NCBI RefSeq assembly: GCF_030412915.1
Contig: NZ_JAUHJR010000006.1
Span: 124,001-188,000 of the forward strand
Source: Nocardioides abyssi
GTDB taxonomy: Bacteria > Actinomycetota > Actinomycetes > Propionibacteriales > Nocardioidaceae
DNA length: 64,000 bases
Direction: 5' to 3'
Every line of letters starts with the position of its first letter. Positions within the stretch are counted from its first letter, which is position 1. Shown here piece after piece: positions 32,495-41,450 of this stretch. The translations under genes and the position numbers were made by a program. Below the pieces are notes generated by a model. That model ran no database searches, was not told where the DNA came from, and was given only the letters and a program-made list of their open reading frames with translations.

Positions 32495-34135
32495 TCAGGC
32501 AGGCAGGTCCTCGGCGTCGAGGATCCGGTAGGCGTACCCCTGCTCGGCGAGGAACCGCTGCCGGTTGGCGGCGAAGTCGGCGTCGACGGTGTCGCGGGAG
32601 ACGATCGTGTAGAAGTGCGCGGTCTTGCCCTCGGACTTGGGGCGCAGGAGCCGGCCGAGCCGCTGGGCCTCCTCCTGGCGGGAGCCGAACGAGCCGGAGA
32701 CCTGGATGGCGACCTCGGCAGAGGGCAGGTCGATGGAGAAGTTCGCGACCTTCGAGACGACCAGCAGCCCCACCTCGCCGGAGCGGAAGGCCTCGAAGAG
32801 CCGCTGCCGCTCCTTCACGGGGGTGTCGCCCTTGATGACGGGGGCGTCGAGGGAGGCGGCGAGCTCGTCGAGCTGCTCGATGTACTGCCCGATCACCAGC
32901 GTCGGTTGGCCGGGGTGGGAGGCGACGATGTCGCGCACGACGCGGGTCTTCTCCGCGGTGCACGAGGCGAGCCGGTAGCGCTCCTCCGGCTCGGCGACGG
33001 CGTACACGAGTCGTTCGTCGGTCGGCAGCGTCACCCGCACCTCGACGCAGTCGGCGGGCGCGATCCACCCCTGCGCCTCGATGTCCTTCCACGGCGCGTC
33101 GTAGCGCTTGGGCCCGATGAGGGAGAAGACGTCGCCCTCGCGGCCGTCCTCGCGCACCAGCGTCGCGGTCAGCCCGATGCGCCGCCGCGCCTGGAGGTTG
33201 GCGGTCATCCGGAAGATCGGGGCGGGCAGCAGGTGCACCTCGTCGTAGACGATGAGTCCCCAGTCGCGGGCGTCGAGCAGCTCGAGGTGGGGGTAGACGC
33301 CCTTCCGCTTGGTCGTCAGCACCTGGTACGTCGCGATGGTGACCGGCCGCACCTCCTTGACCGAGCCGGAGTACTCGCCGATCTCGTCCTCGGTGAGGGA
33401 GGTACGCCGCACCAGCTCGTCCTTCCACTGGCGCGCGGAGACGGTGTTGGTGACCAGGATCAGCGTGGTCGCCTGCGCGTGGGCCATCGCGGAGGCGCCG
33501 ACCAGCGTCTTGCCGGCGCCGCACGGGAGCACGACGACCCCGGACCCGCCGTGCCAGAACGACTCGGCCGCGTCGCGCTGGTAGTCGCGCAGCTGCCAGT
33601 CGGACTCGTCGAGCGAGATCGGGTGGGCCTCGCCGTCGACGTACCCGGCGAAGTCCTCGGCCGGCCAGCCGATCTTGAGCAGCGCCTGCTTGAGGTTGCC
33701 GCGCTCGGAGGCGTGGACGACCACGGTGTCGTCGTCGATGCGGTCGCCGAGCATGCCCTGCACCTTCTTGGCGCGGAGCACCTCCTCGAGCACCGGCCGG
33801 TCGGTCGAGGTGAGCACCAGCCCGTGGGTGGGGTGCTTGTCGAGCCGCAGCCGGCCGTAGCGGGCCATGGTCTCGGCGACGTCGACCAGCAGGGCGTGCG
33901 GGACGGCGTAGCGGCTGTACTCCAGCAGCGTGTCGACGACCTGCTCGGCGTCGTGGCCGGCGGCGCGGGCGTTCCACAGCCCCAGCGGCGTCAGTCGGTA
34001 GGTGTGCACGTGCTCCGGCGACCGCTCGAGCTCGGCGAACGGCGCGATCGCCTTGCGGCAGTCGGCCGCGCGCTCGTGGTCGATCTCGAGGAGGAGGGTC
34101 TTGTCGGACTGGACGATGAGCGGTCCGTCGTTCAT
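32495..34135 (-). CDS. XPB-type superfamily 2 DNA helicase
   Basis: 546 residues from ATG 34135. An N-terminal XPB damage-recognition-like domain (about 1-165) precedes helicase lobes. Motif I is PCGAGKT, motif II is the box YDEVHLLPAP, and motif III is LTATLVREDGREGD. The C-terminal lobe has SGSFGSRQEEAQRLGRLLRPK (motif VI). Bacterial XPB homologues are 3'-5' helicases implicated in DNA repair; mycobacterial XPB is a well-studied relative. The start overlaps the stop of the CGNR gene by 4 bp, so both are co-expressed with the helicase-associated gene further upstream. Confidence 0.9.
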   Translation of the reverse strand: MNDGPLIVQSDKTLLLEIDHERAADCRKAIAPFAELERSPEHVHTYRLTPLGLWNARAAGHDAEQVVDTLLEYSRYAVPHALLVDVAETMARYGRLRLDKHPTHGLVLTSTDRPVLEEVLRAKKVQGMLGDRIDDDTVVVHASERGNLKQALLKIGWPAEDFAGYVDGEAHPISLDESDWQLRDYQRDAAESFWHGGSGVVVLPCGAGKTLVGASAMAHAQATTLILVTNTVSARQWKDELVRRTSLTEDEIGEYSGSVKEVRPVTIATYQVLTTKRKGVYPHLELLDARDWGLIVYDEVHLLPAPIFRMTANLQARRRIGLTATLVREDGREGDVFSLIGPKRYDAPWKDIEAQGWIAPADCVEVRVTLPTDERLVYAVAEPEERYRLASCTAEKTRVVRDIVASHPGQPTLVIGQYIEQLDELAASLDAPVIKGDTPVKERQRLFEAFRSGEVGLLVVSKVANFSIDLPSAEVAIQVSGSFGSRQEEAQRLGRLLRPKSEGKTAHFYTIVSRDTVDADFAANRQRFLAEQGYAYRILDAEDLPA

Positions 34136-34656
34136 AGCGTGGCGACTGCCTTCTGCCGGGCTCGGTACGCCGCCACGTTGGCCCGCGAGGAGCAGCGCTC
34201 CGAGCAGTAGCGGCGCGACTTGTTGGGGGAGGTGTCGACGTAGACCTGCGTGCACGGGGCGGCCGCGCACACGCCGAGGCGGCTCGGTCCGAGGTCGCAG
34301 ACCAGCGTCATCAGGCCCAGCAACGCCTCCCCGACGAGCAGCTCGGCGACGGAGGCACCGCGGCTGGCGACGTGGACGTGCAGGGTGCCGTCGTGGTCGG
34401 TGATGCGCGGGCTGACCGGGTGGCGGGCCATCAGCTCGTTGAGCCCCGCGACCACGCCGGTGGTGTCGCCGGCCTCGGAGGCCTCGAAGACCGGCCGGAG
34501 CTCGCGCTGGAGCTTGCGCAGCAGCATGCAGTCGCGGTCGGTGGCCTGCTCGGAGAGCCAGGGGCGGTCGGCGAGGTGGGCCTGGAGCGCGTCGACGTCG
34601 TGGAGGTCGGCGTTGAGCAGCGCGGCCGACTGCTCGGCGTACCTCAGGAAGTCCAC
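34132..34656 (-). CDS. CGNR zinc-finger / ABATE-domain protein
   Basis: 174 residues from GTG 34656. The N-terminal ABATE region (about 1-125) is followed by a zinc-finger-like C-terminus: CAAAPCTQVYVDTS, then RRYCSERCSSRANVAAYRAR. The family motif CGNR appears here as CSSR, a common variant. The four Cys should bind zinc and the basic tail should contact nucleic acid. Such proteins are putative stress-response regulators. It lies between the XPB gene and the helicase-associated gene on one strand. Confidence 0.85.
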   Translation of the reverse strand: MDFLRYAEQSAALLNADLHDVDALQAHLADRPWLSEQATDRDCMLLRKLQRELRPVFEASEAGDTTGVVAGLNELMARHPVSPRITDHDGTLHVHVASRGASVAELLVGEALLGLMTLVCDLGPSRLGVCAAAPCTQVYVDTSPNKSRRYCSERCSSRANVAAYRARQKAVATL

Positions 34657-34662
34657 CGCACG

Positions 34663-34668
34663 AGTCTA
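34663..34668 (-). promoter_or_regulatory. -10 hexamer, probable leaderless promoter of the CGNR-XPB pair
   Basis: The minus strand reads TAGACT, 6 nt before the GTG at 34656. It overlaps the 3' end of the upstream gene's stop region. Confidence 0.5.
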
Positions 34669-36936
34669 CGGAGAAGCCGCAACGGGCCCGACCGACGTGA
34701 TCCGGTGCACGGCGAAGGTGCGGACGTCGTCGCTGCGCTGGTCGTGGGCGGTCAGCTGCCCGCCCTCGACCGAGACCGGGTGGACGACCCGCTCGGTGGA
34801 GGTGCCGTGGTTGTCGACGTAGGAGATGACGACCGACGTGCGGGTCTCGACGGCCTCGCGGAGCGCGGCGAGCGACCCGCTGGGGGACAGGGTGGCCGCG
34901 CCGGCGGGGCGGGCGCTCGCGGCGCGGTCACCGGCGCGGATCGCGGTGACGACGGAGCTCGCCGCGGCGGCGCGGTGGGCGGCGGTGCGGGCGCCGGCCG
35001 CGGACGCGGTGCGGCGGTCCTTCGGGGTGCGGGCGCGCAGCACGTCGGGCCGCGCGACGTGGACGGTGCCGTCGGGCGCCTCGACGACCGGCGAGCCGCC
35101 GAGCTCGCGCAGCCGGGGGAGCAGCACGTCGAGCGGGGTGGTGGAGACCAGCACGGTCGGCGCGATCCGCCGCAGCCCGAGCCCGGCCGCCCGGGGGTGG
35201 TGCTCGAGCTCGGTCAGGGCCGACTCGTCGTCGGAGCGCAGGAACGCCTCGACCGCGCCCACGCGCACGGCGCCGTAGGTGCGGGCGGTGTCGTCGACGA
35301 GGTACGTCAGCGGCTGGGGCACCGGCGTGCGCGACACCGATCCGACGAACTCGTGCAGCTCCACCGCCGTCCACCCCGAGTCCAGCGCGCGGCGCACCGA
35401 CCCGGGCGTGAACCGGTAGACGGTCGCCCCGCCGCGCGACTCCACGTCGGCCACCAGCTGCAGCCGGCGCGCCAGCGACGACTCCAGCGGGCCGGGCGCG
35501 ACCGCGGTCAGGTCGGCCTGGAGCAGCACGTGGTCGACCGGCTCGGGCAGCAGCCCGGCCAGCGCGGGGGCGGGGTCCTCGCCGTCCAGCAGCACCCGTG
35601 CGTACGCCGCCAGCCCGCCGAGCCCGCACACCCCGAGCGCCGCGGCCTCGACGAGTGCCGCCGCGACCTGCTCGGCCCGCGTGCGGGGTCGTCGCGGGCG
35701 CCGCCAGGCGACGCACGCGACGACCGAGGGCGGGCCGGTGCCGGTGGCGACGACCTGCCCGGCCGGCAGCCCGGCGAGCACCTCGAGGGCCATCCGCCGG
35801 GTCTCGGCGGCGAGGCCGGAGGAGAGCTCGGGCTGGAGCGCGTTCCAGGCCTTGCCCTGCGGGTCGCGCTGCCCGACGAGGCTCGGCAGCCGGGAGGTGT
35901 CGAGCCAGGCGCGGGCGAGGTGGGCCCACCGGTCGGCGGCCTCGCGGGCCGACCAGGTGTCGACGAGGTCGGTGGGCACCCACGCCGGGTTGCCGTCGCG
36001 GTCGGCCGCGGTCGCGAGCAGCCCGGCGGCGTACGCGGTCTCCACCAGCAGCGCCGCCGTCGGCTCGTCGACGTGCAGCAGCGCCGCGGTCGCCTTGAGG
36101 TCGCGCACGCCGAGCCCGCCGCTGCGCAGCGCGGTCGGCGGGGCGGTGCCCCAGTGGTCGAGCAGCAGCTCCACCCGGCGCACGACCTCGAAGGCCGCGC
36201 CGGCTGCCGCCCGGTCCACCAGCGACGCCGAGCGCTCGGAGGTGGCGACCTCGGGGACCTCGTCGACCGGCTCGCGGGTGGTGCGGCCGCCGCGCAGCGC
36301 GAGGCCGACCTCGCCGGGGAGCACGACGGCGCCGGCGGTGCGGGGCACGAGCAGGCGCCGGGCGAGCAGCTCCTCGGCCGGGGTCGCGGCGTCGGCGACG
36401 CTGACGTGGTGGCGCGAGCTGCCGGTGGTCGCCTCGCCACCCTGCTCGTCGACGTGCTCGAGCAGGGTGCGGGCGGCAGGGGAGAGCTCGCCGATGCGCC
36501 GCTCGACCTCGGCGGGCGGCGGGGCGTCGGACGAGCGGGGGTGCAGGCCGCTGGTGCCGCCGTTGCGCACCCCGGCCATCGCCTCGGCGACCCCGGTCAG
36601 CGCGCGGACCCCGCCGGTGGACTCCCACGCGAGCGCGAGGTCGAGCAGCCGGTCGAGCGCCGTCGAGGTGGACTCCGGCGCGGCGTGCACGAGGGTCGCG
36701 AGTTCCTCTGGTGTGGTTTGACCTGCGACGACCAGGGCATCAAGCACACATAGCTCGAGCCTCGTGAGGCCGTCGAGCGCACGCATCAAGGACGAGCGAG
36801 TGGCCGCGCGGGACGCCAGCTGGCCGGAGTCATGAGGGGCAGGAGTGGCGAGATCGGGACGTTCGCGCAGGAGCCGGGACAGGCGCTCGTCGGACCAGCT
36901 GCGCAGCTGGTCGGCGAGCGAGCGGTGTCCGGGCAT
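34666..36936 (-). CDS. Helicase-associated (XPB/Ssl2-like) protein with C-terminal WYL domain
   Basis: 756 residues from ATG 36936. Large helical N-terminal region with a winged-helix-like segment ([21 protein letters not shown], then [21 protein letters not shown]). The middle helicase-C_3/XPB-associated region ends in [23 protein letters not shown]-type sequence. The last 75 residues are WYL-like ([10 protein letters not shown], then [17 protein letters not shown], then [11 protein letters not shown]). No Walker A motif, so it is not itself a helicase. Actinobacterial members are commonly next to XPB, suggesting it modulates that helicase. WYL domains bind nucleic acid or ligands. Confidence 0.82.
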   Translation of the reverse strand: MPGHRSLADQLRSWSDERLSRLLRERPDLATPAPHDSGQLASRAATRSSLMRALDGLTRLELCVLDALVVAGQTTPEELATLVHAAPESTSTALDRLLDLALAWESTGGVRALTGVAEAMAGVRNGGTSGLHPRSSDAPPPAEVERRIGELSPAARTLLEHVDEQGGEATTGSSRHHVSVADAATPAEELLARRLLVPRTAGAVVLPGEVGLALRGGRTTREPVDEVPEVATSERSASLVDRAAAGAAFEVVRRVELLLDHWGTAPPTALRSGGLGVRDLKATAALLHVDEPTAALLVETAYAAGLLATAADRDGNPAWVPTDLVDTWSAREAADRWAHLARAWLDTSRLPSLVGQRDPQGKAWNALQPELSSGLAAETRRMALEVLAGLPAGQVVATGTGPPSVVACVAWRRPRRPRTRAEQVAAALVEAAALGVCGLGGLAAYARVLLDGEDPAPALAGLLPEPVDHVLLQADLTAVAPGPLESSLARRLQLVADVESRGGATVYRFTPGSVRRALDSGWTAVELHEFVGSVSRTPVPQPLTYLVDDTARTYGAVRVGAVEAFLRSDDESALTELEHHPRAAGLGLRRIAPTVLVSTTPLDVLLPRLRELGGSPVVEAPDGTVHVARPDVLRARTPKDRRTASAAGARTAAHRAAAASSVVTAIRAGDRAASARPAGAATLSPSGSLAALREAVETRTSVVISYVDNHGTSTERVVHPVSVEGGQLTAHDQRSDDVRTFAVHRITSVGPVAASP

Positions 36937-36943
36937 CCCCCCA

Positions 36944-36953
36944 ACGCTAGCGA
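36944..36953. promoter_or_regulatory. Overlapping divergent -10 hexamers
   Basis: On the minus strand, TAGCGT (36949-36944) is 7 nt before ATG 36936. On the plus strand, TAGCGA (36948-36953) is 7 nt before GTG 36961. The two hexamers share the TA at 36948-36949, and only 24 bp separate the start codons. Both transcripts would be leaderless and mutually exclusive for RNA polymerase. Confidence 0.5.
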
Positions 36954-36960
36954 GCCGCCC

Positions 36961-37782
36961 GTGAAGGCCGTCGAGCTCCACCACGGGGCGGCCACCGACG
37001 TCGGGCTGGTGCGCGAGGTCAACGAGGACTCCTACCTCGCCGCCCCGCCGGTCTTCGTCGTCGCCGACGGGATGGGCGGCCACGAGGGCGGCGACGTCGC
37101 GAGCGCGATCGTGGTCGAGGAGTTCGGCCGCCTCGCGGACGCGGGCTACGACCCCGCGCACGGCACCGAGGTCATCGCGGGGACGCTGCGCGACTGCCAG
37201 CAGCGGATCGCCGAGTACGGCGCGGCGCAGCGCGCCCGAGGCGCCTCGCGCTTCCACGCCGGCACGACCGCCGTGGTCGCGCTGCTGGTCGAGGACCAGG
37301 GCGAGCCGAAGTGGCTGCTGGCCAACCTCGGCGACTCCCGCATCTACCGCTTCACCGAGGGCCGCCTCGAGCAGGTCAGCGTCGACCACAGCGTCGTGCA
37401 GGAGCTCGTCGAGGCCGGCGCGATCACCGAGGACGACGCCGCGGTCCACCCCGAGCGGCACGTGATCACCCGCGCCCTCGGTGGTCCGGACGCCGCCGAG
37501 GCCGACTACTTCCTGCTGCCGCTGGCCTCGGTCGAGCGGCTCGTGCTGTGCTCCGACGGCATCACCGGCATGGTCGACGACGCGCACATCGCCGAGATCC
37601 TGGCCGCCGCCGACGACCCCCGTGACGCGGCCGACCAGCTCGTCGGCGCCGCGCTCGCGGGCGGGGGCAAGGACAACGCGACCGTCGTCGTCGTCGATGT
37701 GGTGGGATTGGTCAGCGAGTTCTCCTACGACTCCGACGCCCAACGGGTGAGTCTCGAGCAGAAATTGGGGGCCCTGCCGTGA
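36961..37782 (+). CDS. PP2C-family serine/threonine phosphatase
   Basis: 273 residues from GTG 36961. All bacterial PP2C motifs are visible: [21 protein letters not shown] (metal Asp36), [46 protein letters not shown] and [10 protein letters not shown]. It should dephosphorylate Ser/Thr-phosphoproteins with Mn or Mg. It has no membrane segment, unlike PstP. Its GTG/TGA overlap with the FHA gene makes it the first gene of a phospho-signalling operon. No kinase gene is present in the window. Confidence 0.92.
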   Translation: MKAVELHHGAATDVGLVREVNEDSYLAAPPVFVVADGMGGHEGGDVASAIVVEEFGRLADAGYDPAHGTEVIAGTLRDCQQRIAEYGAAQRARGASRFHAGTTAVVALLVEDQGEPKWLLANLGDSRIYRFTEGRLEQVSVDHSVVQELVEAGAITEDDAAVHPERHVITRALGGPDAAEADYFLLPLASVERLVLCSDGITGMVDDAHIAEILAAADDPRDAADQLVGAALAGGGKDNATVVVVDVVGLVSEFSYDSDAQRVSLEQKLGALP

Positions 37783-39014
37783 GCGAGCAGACGACCCGGT
37801 CCTACCGGCCGGGAGAGTGGTACGGCGTGCTGGGCGACCGCACCGTCCTCCTCCTCCCGCCCGAGGAACGGTCCCGCGCGGCCGCGCTGTGGGCGCTGGT
37901 CGACGCCGGCACCCCGGCCGACGACCTCGTCGACGCGCTGATCTCCGGCGGGCTCGCGGCGCTGCCGGCCTTCGTGCTCGCCACCACCGCCGACGACGGC
38001 GCCACCCGCCTCCTCGTGCGTGGCCGGGTGCGCGTGAGCGTCGTCGCGGATGACGAGACGGTCGAGGTCGACGGCGCGTCGGCGACCACCTGGGTCGAGC
38101 GGTCCTGGGTGCGTGTCTCGGCGCTCTCGGTGGTCCTCGACGAGCGCCCGTCCGGGCCGGACCTGCTGGCCACCACCGGCCTGGTGCGGGTCTCCCGCCT
38201 CCAGGAGCCGGCCGAGGCGGTCGGCACCGGGCCCGCTGTGGCCGCGACGGCCGACGAGCCCGACGACTTTGGCCCCGAGCACGAGACCGAGCTGGGCGAG
38301 GTCGACGACGACGAGGACGACGAGCCGCCGACGACGGACGTCCCCGTCGTGCCGCCGCCCCCCGCGCCGCCCGCCCCGCCGGCCGCGCCCCCCGCCGACC
38401 TCCCGCCGCCCCCGCCCGGCCCGCCGCCGGCGGCCCCGCCCGCACGGCCCTCGGCGCCCCCGTCCGTGGCTGCCGTCCCGCCGCCCCCGCCGGCCGGACC
38501 CCCGGTGCCGCCGCCCCCGCCGGCCCGCCCCGCCGAGGACGACCCCAAGGCCGACGCCGACCACGACGGCGAGACGCAGATCGGCGCGCTGGACCCGACG
38601 CCGTTCGAGCGGCGCCCCTCCGGCATCCCCGGCCAGCCTCAGGCGCCGGCGGTGACCTCGCGCCCGGTGGCGCGGCTGGTCATCTCCCACGGCGAGACCG
38701 TCGACGTCGACCGCGCGGTGCTGGTCGGTCGCGCACCGGAGGCCCGGCGGTTCACCTCCACCGAGCAGCCGCGCCTGGTGACCGTGCCCAGCCCGCAGCA
38801 GGAGATCTCCTCGACCCACCTCGAGGTGCGTCCCGGCTCCGGCGCCGACCACGGCCTCGCGGTCGTCACCGACCTCGGCTCGACCAACGGCACCGTGCTC
38901 GTCCAGCCCGGTCTCGGCCCCGAGGACCTCCAGGCGGGCGTCGCGGTCCAGCTCATCCCCGGCGCGGTCATCGACCTGGGTGACGGGGTCACCATCCAGG
39001 TCGCCAAGCCCTGA
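37779..39014 (+). CDS. FHA-domain protein with Pro-rich linker
   Basis: 411 residues from GTG 37779, overlapping the phosphatase stop by 4 bp. The N-terminal globular region (about 1-150) has an unrecognised fold. An acidic stretch (about 160-190) precedes a very Pro-rich linker (about 190-255). The C-terminal FHA domain (about 290-408) has [19 protein letters not shown] and [11 protein letters not shown] domains bind phosphothreonine peptides, so this is a likely partner of the phosphatase circuit. The N-terminal part may read the state of another protein; unknown. Confidence 0.85.
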   Translation: MSEQTTRSYRPGEWYGVLGDRTVLLLPPEERSRAAALWALVDAGTPADDLVDALISGGLAALPAFVLATTADDGATRLLVRGRVRVSVVADDETVEVDGASATTWVERSWVRVSALSVVLDERPSGPDLLATTGLVRVSRLQEPAEAVGTGPAVAATADEPDDFGPEHETELGEVDDDEDDEPPTTDVPVVPPPPAPPAPPAAPPADLPPPPPGPPPAAPPARPSAPPSVAAVPPPPPAGPPVPPPPPARPAEDDPKADADHDGETQIGALDPTPFERRPSGIPGQPQAPAVTSRPVARLVISHGETVDVDRAVLVGRAPEARRFTSTEQPRLVTVPSPQQEISSTHLEVRPGSGADHGLAVVTDLGSTNGTVLVQPGLGPEDLQAGVAVQLIPGAVIDLGDGVTIQVAKP

Positions 39015-40399
39015 TGGCCGCCCCGGACGCTGCGACGACGTACCCCGCAGCCGAGCTCGACCGGCGGTTCTACGCCTTCACCGTCGACCGCCTCGTCGCG
39101 TGGGGCGCGTACGCCGTCGCGGCGCTCGCCGCGTGGTGGTTCCTCCTCGACCGCGGACGCACCGGCGCGGGCATCGGCGTCATCGTCGGCACCGTCGTGC
39201 TGGTCTCCCTCGTCTTCTCCCTCCTGCTCGGCCTGCGCGGCACCTCGCCGGGGCGCGCCCTGCTCGGCCTGCGGGTCGTCCACGACGCCACGGGCACGCC
39301 GATCGGCGTGCCGGCCGCCATGCTGCGCTCGCTCGTCCTCGGTGTCGCCGCGCTGCCGACCTTCGGGTTCGGGCTGGGGATGCTCGCGTGGACCGCGGTC
39401 ATGGACGGCACCGGCCGGCGCCGCGGCGCGCACGACCGGCTGACCCACGCCGTCGTCGTCGACGTCCGCCCCGCGCCGGTGGTCGTCGAGGAGGTCGCCG
39501 CCTCGCCCCGGCAGGTCGTCAACCTGACCGCCATGCGGCTCGTTCCCGCGCCGCCCCCCGGCGTCACCACGCCGGCCGCGCCGCCGCGCACGCCGCGACC
39601 GGCCGCCCCGCAGCCGTCCGTCGCCCCGCACCCGGTCGTCCCGGCCACGCCCGCCCCCCGCTCCGCGCCCGTCCCCGCGCCGGCCACCCCCGCTCGCGGC
39701 ACGGCCACGCCGAGCACGCCCCCGCCCGCGAGCCCGCCCCCGGCAGGTCCGGCGTCCGCCGCGTCCCCGGCGGCCCCCGCCGCGGGAGCGCCCACCGGCC
39801 CGCCGCCCCCGCCGCCGGCCAAGCGCCGCAAGCTCGGCCCGCCGCTGGTCGACGCGCCCGCCCCCTCGGCGGAGGAGGTCGGCACGATCGGCCAGCACAC
39901 CCCCGCCCCGGCCCACGCGGCGCCGACGCACGCCGACGACGCCTCGGGCACCACGCCCGCCCCGGCCGTGACGCCGGCCCCGGCCCAGACACCGACCCCG
40001 ACGCCAGCGACGGGCGGCCACACCACCGCCGAGCGCACGGTGATCCGCGCGGCCGGGGACGGCCCGGCCCGCTGGCGGGTCGCCTTCGACAGCGGCGAGT
40101 CGTTCGTGGTCGAGGGCCTCCTGCTGGTCGGTCGCCGACCCGAGGCGCGTCCGGGCGAGCCGGTGCGCCACCTGGTGCCGCTGCGCTCCTCCGACATGTC
40201 GCTGTCCAAGACCCACGCCCAGCTGCAGGTCGCGGCCGACGGGGTCCTGGTCGTCATGGACCGCGGCTCGACCAACGGCTCGGTGCTGGTGCGCCAGGGC
40301 GTCTCGCGCGCGCTGTCGGCCGGCAAGCCGGCGACGCTGCTGCCCGGTGACCTCGTCCGCTTCGGCGACCGGCAGATGACGGTCGCCAAGGAGGGCTGA
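39014..40399 (+). CDS. RDD membrane protein with C-terminal FHA domain
   Basis: 461 residues. An RDD domain (about 15-150) begins LDRRFYAFTVDRLVAWGAYAVAAL and has three to four membrane helices and a TSPGRALLGLRVV loop. A Pro/Ala-rich linker (about 165-340) leads to an FHA domain (about 350-455) with LVGRRPEARPG, LSKTHAQLQV and DRGSTNGSVLV. It could place a phosphothreonine reader at the membrane. Its ATG overlaps the preceding gene's stop by 1 bp. The paired FHA domains are similar, suggesting duplication. Confidence 0.85.
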   Translation: MAAPDAATTYPAAELDRRFYAFTVDRLVAWGAYAVAALAAWWFLLDRGRTGAGIGVIVGTVVLVSLVFSLLLGLRGTSPGRALLGLRVVHDATGTPIGVPAAMLRSLVLGVAALPTFGFGLGMLAWTAVMDGTGRRRGAHDRLTHAVVVDVRPAPVVVEEVAASPRQVVNLTAMRLVPAPPPGVTTPAAPPRTPRPAAPQPSVAPHPVVPATPAPRSAPVPAPATPARGTATPSTPPPASPPPAGPASAASPAAPAAGAPTGPPPPPPAKRRKLGPPLVDAPAPSAEEVGTIGQHTPAPAHAAPTHADDASGTTPAPAVTPAPAQTPTPTPATGGHTTAERTVIRAAGDGPARWRVAFDSGESFVVEGLLLVGRRPEARPGEPVRHLVPLRSSDMSLSKTHAQLQVAADGVLVVMDRGSTNGSVLVRQGVSRALSAGKPATLLPGDLVRFGDRQMTVAKEG

Positions 40400-40402
40400 G
40401 CG

Positions 40403-41017
40403 GTGGCCGACGGCCTGGTCTGGTACGTCTCGTACGGGTCCAACATGGCCGCCGACCGGCTCGCCTGCTACCTCGAGGGCGGCTGCCCGCCGGGCGGCAG
40501 CCGGCGCAACCCGGGCGCCCGCGACACCACCCCGCCGCTGCGCAGCAGGGCGGTGGACCTGCCCGGCACGACGTACTTCGCCGGCCGCTCGCCGCAGTGG
40601 GGTGGGGGTGTCGCGTTCTACGACCACGCGACGCCCGGGCGCACCGCCGCCCGCGCCTACCTGGTGACCGCGGCCCAGCTCGCCGACATCGCCGCGCAGG
40701 AGATGTACCGCGTCCCGGCCGACGGCGACCCGATCGAGCAGCTCGTTCTCGACCCGCTCGACGGCGGGCGCCACGAGGTCGGTCCGGGGCACTACGAGAC
40801 CCTCGTCGAGGTGGGGGAGGCCGACGGGCACCCGCTGCTGACCTTCACCGCCCCGCACGGTGCCGACGCGGTCGAGCACACCCGGCCCGCGGACGCCTAC
40901 CTCGCGGTGATGGCCACCGGGCTGCGCGAGTCCCGCGGCTGGTCCGCCGACGAGGTGGCGGCGTACCTCGCCTCCCTCCAGCCCGGGCTCGACCCACGGG
41001 CGGCCCTGAACCCCTAG
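40403..41017 (+). CDS. Gamma-glutamylcyclotransferase-fold protein
   Basis: 204 residues from GTG 40403. WYVSYGSNM near the N-terminus is the substrate-loop signature of the GGCT/AIG2 fold. The rest (RLACYLEGGCPPGG, NPGARDTTPPLRSRAVDLPG, YLVTAAQLADIAAQEMYR) matches an actinobacterial subgroup often mislabelled histone deacetylase. Activity on gamma-glutamyl peptides has not been shown for this subgroup. It follows the RDD-FHA gene by 3 bp. Its TAG stop is part of the next gene's -10 hexamer. Confidence 0.75.
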   Translation: MADGLVWYVSYGSNMAADRLACYLEGGCPPGGSRRNPGARDTTPPLRSRAVDLPGTTYFAGRSPQWGGGVAFYDHATPGRTAARAYLVTAAQLADIAAQEMYRVPADGDPIEQLVLDPLDGGRHEVGPGHYETLVEVGEADGHPLLTFTAPHGADAVEHTRPADAYLAVMATGLRESRGWSADEVAAYLASLQPGLDPRAALNP

Positions 41018-41020
41018 ATT
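41015..41020 (+). promoter_or_regulatory. -10 hexamer overlapping a stop codon, probable leaderless SRPBCC promoter
   Basis: TAGATT is 7 nt before the ATG at 41028. Its TAG is the stop codon of the preceding gene. Confidence 0.55.
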
Positions 41021-41027
41021 CGCCCCC

Positions 41028-41435
41028 ATGAGCTTCGAGCACCAGGAGTCCGCGACCTGCGCCGCCCCGCCCGCCGCCGTCTGGGCGCTGTGGTCCGACG
41101 TCGGCAGCTGGTCGACGTGGGACCCGGCGGTCGAGGCGGTGGCGCTGGAGGGCCACTTCGCCGAGGGGGCGGCCGGGACGATGCGGCTGGCCGGCGGCAT
41201 CGACGTGCCGTTCGTCCTCGACGTCGTCGAGCCCGGCGCGCGCTACCTCGACCGGCTCACGATGGGCGAGCTGGTCATCGCCATCGACCACGAGGTCCGC
41301 GCCGAGGGCGATGGGGCGGTGGTCACGGTCTCGACGACGATCACCGGTCCCGGCGCCGGCGACATCGGCCCGATGGTCACCCGGGACGCCCCGGTCGCGC
41401 TCGAGCGCCTGACCGCGATGGCCGAGGGGCGCTGA
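41028..41435 (+). CDS. SRPBCC-fold protein
   Basis: 135 residues. It starts HQESATCAAPPAAVWALWSDVGSWSTWDPAVEAVALEG, the usual polyketide cyclase/START-like pattern. It ends in a long C-terminal helix (PVALERLTAMAE). The fold binds hydrophobic ligands in a central cavity; the ligand is unknown. It stands as a single gene convergent with the subtilase gene, 15 bp apart. Confidence 0.85.
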   Translation: MSFEHQESATCAAPPAAVWALWSDVGSWSTWDPAVEAVALEGHFAEGAAGTMRLAGGIDVPFVLDVVEPGARYLDRLTMGELVIAIDHEVRAEGDGAVVTVSTTITGPGAGDIGPMVTRDAPVALERLTAMAEGR

Positions 41436-41450
41436 CCCCTCGGCGGGACG

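Noticed and set aside
34666-38445. Minus-strand extension of the helicase-associated gene to 1259 residues
   Set aside because: The extension is antisense to the PP2C gene. The protein starts naturally at ATG 36936 with a leaderless -10.
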